Shown: positions 60,623 through 64,000 of the stretch, one piece after another
Numbering within the stretch: the stretch's first letter is position 1
Layout: each line of letters starts with the position of its first letter
DNA from: Longispora sp040681875
Lineage (GTDB): Bacteria > Actinomycetota > Actinomycetes > Mycobacteriales > Micromonosporaceae
Assembly: GCF_040681875.1 (NCBI RefSeq)
Contig: NZ_JBFAZP010000010.1
Coordinates: 305,251 to 369,250 of the forward strand
Direction of reading: 5' to 3'
DNA length: 64,000 nucleotides
Program-made: the position numbers and the translations under genes
The notes under the pieces: model-generated
Databases searched by the model: none
Seen by the model: the letters and a program-made list of their open reading frames with translations, nothing else
What the model was told of the DNA's origin: nothing

Positions 60623-60890
60623 AGCGGGCTTTCCGCGACCCACCAGACCCTCTACTTCAGGTAACAGCCAATATCTGAAGTAGATTTCTCGAGCGACTTC
60701 AGATAGCACGATCCAGACGAGGTCCGATCTCGCCGGATTCACTTCAGATATCACGGCCGATATCCATAGGCCCGACGCACGGCGGTGTCACCGCCGCCCC
60801 ACTGGCCGAGGTGGAGGCGGTTTGCGCCGGGTAGGGCACCCACCTGGCCTGGCCCCGACAGTCGCCGTGCCGATCAACACCATAGTTGGT
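60623..60890. promoter_or_regulatory. intergenic region with ACTTCAGATA repeats
   Basis: CTACTTCAG (60652-60660) and CTGAAGTAG (60675-60683) form a 9-bp inverted repeat. ACTTCAGATA occurs at 60696-60705 and 60741-60750 and inverted at 60672-60681. The stretch is AT-richer than its flanks. No gene. It may be an operator array or a remnant of a mobile unit's end. Confidence 0.6.
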
Positions 60891-61179
60891 CATATGTTGT
60901 CGTAGAACGCATGTGCTAAGCAGGTGGATTTGCGACCGCGAGATCATCACCCTGGCGGAGCCGCCATGGTCACCTCCAGTGTCTACAAGAGGACAGGGCG
61001 CCCGACCCCGGTGGAGCTTAGTGTCGATATGGACTCGGTCGAGGCGTCGACAGAGGGCGGGTTCGTCAGTCACCACGCGACGGCTTCCCCATGGGAAACC
61101 CGGCCGGCCGGTTCCGCGGCCCAGTTCACCACTACCGCGCGCCGTCTCACCCCACACGGACTTCGCTGGAGGAGTGGGC
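60891..61179. other. leader region of CHAP/FG-GAP gene
   Basis: I see no gene. The region contains the promoter of the secreted CHAP protein; the last bases give its ribosome site. Confidence 0.4.
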
Positions 61180-62709
61180 ATGTTGGCAAGGACAGTAAGG
61201 AACTGCGGTGGCCTCGTCCTAGCGGTTGCGCTGGCTGTCGGCACCGTCGCGGCGGCAGCGGTGGTCAACGTCCCATCCGCGTTCGCGGACGCCGGGAACA
61301 CCAGGGCCGATCCGGTGGGGACTCTGGAACTCGCGGGCTCCGGCTGGCTCGGCGGGCAGGGCGTCGATGTCTTCGGCAACGGTGCCGACCCGGCCAACAC
61401 CGCCGGGTACAACTACGTCAACGGGGTCCTCTCGGGTTTCAAGTGGCAGTGTGTGGAGCTCGTCAACCGGCTGTACCTGACGCGGGGCTGGATCAGTGGC
61501 CCCTGGTCGGGCCACGGCAACCAGAAGTACGCGACCGCTCCGGTGACCCTGACGAAGCAGCCCCAGGGCGCGATCACCTACCTCAACCCTGGGGATGTGA
61601 TCAGCCTGAACGGCGGCGGTCCGGAGGGGCACGCCAGCGTGGTGGCGTCGGTGTCGGGCAGCTCCGTGCAGATCGTCAACCAGAACACCGCGGCGGTGTA
61701 CAGCTCGGCGATGTACGCCAACGGGTCGATCACCCTGGCCGGCTGGGCGGGGTACAGCGTCATCGGCGTGGTCCACCGCCCGACCGGAGGGGCCAGCGGC
61801 ACCCACAACTCCCGGCTCACCGGCGACGTCAACGGCGACGGGAAGGCCGACGCGGTCGTCATGTTCGGCGACACCGGCGCGGCGAAGGTCGCGCTGTCCA
61901 CCGGTGCCGGCTTCGGCTACCCGGGCGACTGGTCCTACGGCCACTCGGTCGGGGCGAGCCGGTACTTCCTGGGCGACGTCAATGGCGATGGCAAGGCCGA
62001 CCTGCTCGGGTACCGCGCCGCCGAGGGCCGCTGGCACGTCAGCCTGTCGTCGGGCTCGGGATTCTGGTCGCCGGTCGAGTGGGCCTATGGCCACGGCATC
62101 GGCACCAGCCAGCAGTGGGTCACGGACGCCACCGGCGACGGCAGGGCCGACCTGGTCACCTTCGACGCGGGCTCTGGCGACTGGTGGGTGTCGGCCTCCT
62201 CCGGCAGTGGTTTCTGGTCGCCCGTGCGGTGGATCGCCGGTCACGGGGTCGGCAGCACCGACCAGGTGGTCGCCGACTTCAACGCCGACGGCAAGGCCGA
62301 CGCCGCGATCTACATCGCGTCCACCGGCAACTGGCACGTCGCGTCGTCGACCGGGTCGGCCTTCGGCTATCCCGGGCAGTGGTCGGCCGGTCACGGCGTT
62401 GGCAGCGGTCGGCGGCTCGCTGGCGACGTCAACGGCGACGGGAAGGCGGACGCGGCCTACTACTGGCCCGGCGACGGCCGGTGGCGGATCGGGACGTCCT
62501 CCGGTGGCGGGTTCTGGACCCCGACCGAGTGGGCGTACGGCCACGGCATCGGGACCAGCGAGCAGTTTCTGACCGACGTCACCGGCGACGGCCGCGCCGA
62601 CATCCTCACCTTCGATCAGGCCAACGGCGACTGGTACGCCTCCGCCTCCTCCGGGTCGGGGTTCTGGTCGCCCGCGTTGTGGATCCACGGCCACGGCGCG
62701 GGTTCATGA
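61180..62709 (+). CDS. secreted CHAP hydrolase with FG-GAP/VCBS repeats
   Basis: 509 aa. A signal peptide ends near residue 36 (SAFADA). The CHAP domain has Cys91 in FKWQCVELVNRLYL and His151 in EGHASVV, and cleaves peptidoglycan cross-bridges or amides. From about residue 205, six FG-GAP-type calcium-binding repeats of 50 residues follow, each with DVNGDGKAD- or ATGDGRAD-like loops. These form a beta-propeller, probably for wall or glycan binding. The ribosome site GGAGGAGT fixes ATG 61180. Secreted outside the cell. Confidence 0.88.
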   Translation: MLARTVRNCGGLVLAVALAVGTVAAAAVVNVPSAFADAGNTRADPVGTLELAGSGWLGGQGVDVFGNGADPANTAGYNYVNGVLSGFKWQCVELVNRLYLTRGWISGPWSGHGNQKYATAPVTLTKQPQGAITYLNPGDVISLNGGGPEGHASVVASVSGSSVQIVNQNTAAVYSSAMYANGSITLAGWAGYSVIGVVHRPTGGASGTHNSRLTGDVNGDGKADAVVMFGDTGAAKVALSTGAGFGYPGDWSYGHSVGASRYFLGDVNGDGKADLLGYRAAEGRWHVSLSSGSGFWSPVEWAYGHGIGTSQQWVTDATGDGRADLVTFDAGSGDWWVSASSGSGFWSPVRWIAGHGVGSTDQVVADFNADGKADAAIYIASTGNWHVASSTGSAFGYPGQWSAGHGVGSGRRLAGDVNGDGKADAAYYWPGDGRWRIGTSSGGGFWTPTEWAYGHGIGTSEQFLTDVTGDGRADILTFDQANGDWYASASSGSGFWSPALWIHGHGAGS

Positions 62710-63122
62710 CCCGGCTCCCCTGAGTCGGGGCGATCCGCCGTGGGCGCCCTTCGGGACGGCCGGGCTGTCTAAGCGATTCGAGAAGTCCTGCGCGAGCGTG
62801 GCCCGGGCCGCACCGTCAGGCTGGCATGGGCTTTGCACAGTTCGGGCACGTCAACGATCTCAGTGGCATGACACAACTAAGAAAGCCTTCGTCCCACCGG
62901 CCTGCAGCACGTGGCGGGGCCTTTTTCAACACGGCGGTCATCGGGTTGGGTGGCCTGTACGCCTCGACCAGGTCGTTGCCGGCGGTCGTGGTCGTCGGGC
63001 TGATCGCAGCGGTGGCCGTCTACGTCACCCGGACTCGTACGTGAAACTGCCTGAAAAATCTTGGTCGGGTTTTGCACAAGACCGTCCTGTCGATCCTCAC
63101 AGTCGTCAGAGAAGGAGGTGGA
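62710..63122. other. intergenic region upstream of sigma gene
   Basis: About 410 bp. A frame at 62826-63044 (72 aa, with a single hydrophobic helix AVVVVGLIAAVAVYV near the end) might be a small membrane protein, but there is no clear ribosome site. AGAAGGAGGTG at 63111 serves the downstream gene. Confidence 0.4.
62826..63044 (+). CDS. possible small membrane protein
   Basis: 72 aa reading frame with one C-terminal transmembrane helix and basic end TRTRT. No homologue recognised and no strong ribosome site. It could be chance in high-GC DNA. Confidence 0.25.
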   Translation: MGFAQFGHVNDLSGMTQLRKPSSHRPAARGGAFFNTAVIGLGGLYASTRSLPAVVVVGLIAAVAVYVTRTRT

Positions 63123-64000
63123 GTGGACGCTAGCCGCAGCAACGATGAGTTCCCGGAGTTCTTCGGGAAGCACTACGCGCCCTTGGTCGGCTACCTGATC
63201 AAATCCGGTCTGGGTAGTGAAGCTGAGGACGTCGCACAGGAGACGTTCCGCAAGGCGTATGAACGGTGGGCAGAACTCCACACACCTCGGGCCTGGGTAT
63301 ACCGGGTGGCCACCCGTGCCGCCCTGGGCAGACGGGGCCACGAGGCTAAGCGCGGGTCCTGGGAACTGCGCGCGGTCCGCGGTGGCTGGTGTGCGCCGGC
63401 GAGTCCCGTCGACCCCGAGGAGCACGCGATCACCCGTTACGACCACGACGACCTGATGAGCCAGCTGACACGTCTGCCGTCCAGGCAGCGGATCGGACTG
63501 GTCCTCTATCTTGACGGCCACACCAACGTCGAGATCGCCGAGTTCATGGGAGTTGCCGAGGCCACGGTGCGCTCACAGCGGCGTTACGCTCTCCTCAAGC
63601 TCCGCGGGGATTTCCCGGGCCAGGGCAAGAAGGTGCGGCCCCTCGACGAGATGACCGCCCGGTATCCGATCATCACCCAGCAGTACCTCAATCCGGTCCC
63701 GGACCGGGGCTTCCTGGGGATGGGCAAGAAGGTGCGGGCCCTCGACGAGGTGCCCAAGCCGCACGCCCACCAGGTCCTGGTCTACCGCGTCGGCGGCCGG
63801 TACGTGCTGGACAGCTCCCGGCTCGGCATGGAGTCCGAGGACGTCCTGGCGGCCGACCACGTCACGCTCGTGGACGTGGGCCGGGACCGCCCGGTCACCG
63901 TCCGGCTCACCATCCCGTCGGCGGAGGCCGCCGACTTCACCCTCCAGGTCACGTTCGTGTGCACCGTGAACGACGCCGTGCGGGTGGTGCAGAACAACCT
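63123..64000 (+). CDS. ECF-type RNA polymerase sigma factor with long C-terminal extension (runs off window)
   Basis: Incomplete at 3' end: 292 residues are visible without a stop. Residues 1-160 are sigma-70-like: region 2 HYAPLVGYLIKSGLGSEAEDVAQETFRKAYERW and region 4 LTRLPSRQRIGLVLYLDGHTNVEIAEFMGVAEATVRSQ (as blocks). From about residue 162 a different part begins. It contains two GKKVR[PA]LDE[MV] units (about 165 and 203), YRVGGRYVLDSSRLGMESEDVL, and IPSAEAADFTLQVTFVCTVNDAVRVVQ, which resembles a band-7/SPFH-type segment. GGAGGTG lies before GTG 63123. No anti-sigma gene is visible. Confidence 0.8.
   Translation, partial: MDASRSNDEFPEFFGKHYAPLVGYLIKSGLGSEAEDVAQETFRKAYERWAELHTPRAWVYRVATRAALGRRGHEAKRGSWELRAVRGGWCAPASPVDPEEHAITRYDHDDLMSQLTRLPSRQRIGLVLYLDGHTNVEIAEFMGVAEATVRSQRRYALLKLRGDFPGQGKKVRPLDEMTARYPIITQQYLNPVPDRGFLGMGKKVRALDEVPKPHAHQVLVYRVGGRYVLDSSRLGMESEDVLAADHVTLVDVGRDRPVTVRLTIPSAEAADFTLQVTFVCTVNDAVRVVQNN

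Overview
The window is high-GC actinobacterial chromosome. The purine genes, a BldC orthologue, DUF3151 and DUF3073 markers, GTG/TTG starts and AGGAG ribosome sites suggest a mycelial actinomycete, perhaps a member of the Micromonosporaceae. The family assignment is inferred from gene content only.

Layout. (1) 1-20 kb is a stable core. It carries purA, purD, purB, the coupled purS-purQ-purL set followed by a ComB-like gene, then purF-purM, so most enzymes of de novo IMP and AMP synthesis are here. Between them lie a degenerate diacylglycerol-kinase-like gene, an FMN reductase, a secreted CHAP-type hydrolase, a large surface protein, a sterol-carrier-family protein, a GNAT acetyltransferase, a branched-chain amino acid dehydrogenase and bldC. 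(2) 20-32.6 kb holds two tandem secreted zinc peptidase-like paralogues, two TetR genes, a Tat-exported alpha/beta hydrolase behind a perfect 22-bp palindrome, a PrsW-type protease pair, a three-gene acyl-CoA module (dehydrogenase, hydratase, thioesterase), a DMT transporter and small membrane proteins. (3) 32.7-44 kb is a scarred integration hot spot downstream of tRNA-Phe. The main occupant is a complete actinomycete integrative and conjugative element (AICE) of about 9.9 kb, bounded by perfect 68-bp repeats. It has integrase, excisionase, a RepSA-like initiator, a TraB/FtsK-like translocase, a GntR/KorSA-like regulator and a HicAB toxin-antitoxin pair next to the integrase. A second, older repeat copy at 32.7 kb brackets a decayed PP2C-like gene. 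(4) 44-55 kb holds the tRNA-Glu/Asp/Phe cluster, a polysaccharide deacetylase lipoprotein, divergent crtI/crtB, a membrane permease with a divergent TetR regulator, a secreted triple-repeat protein, an ArsR-type regulator and small stress-type proteins. (5) 55.4-64 kb is accessory. It starts with a truncated tRNA-Lys, continues with an orphan lower-GC gene and a Tn3 transposase remnant, then a two-gene membrane protein plus NB-ARC/TPR STAND ATPase module, a repeat-rich intergenic region, a secreted CHAP protein with FG-GAP repeats, and a sigma factor with an unusual long C-terminal extension that runs off the window.

The most interesting material is the NB-ARC/TPR pair, whose two proteins share a glycine-rich NTV...G.V.QG motif. 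Next are the sigma factor fusion at the right edge and the AICE attachment architecture, with paired GTGCCCC arm sites at both ends and HicAB beside the integrase. No CRISPR array or rRNA was seen.
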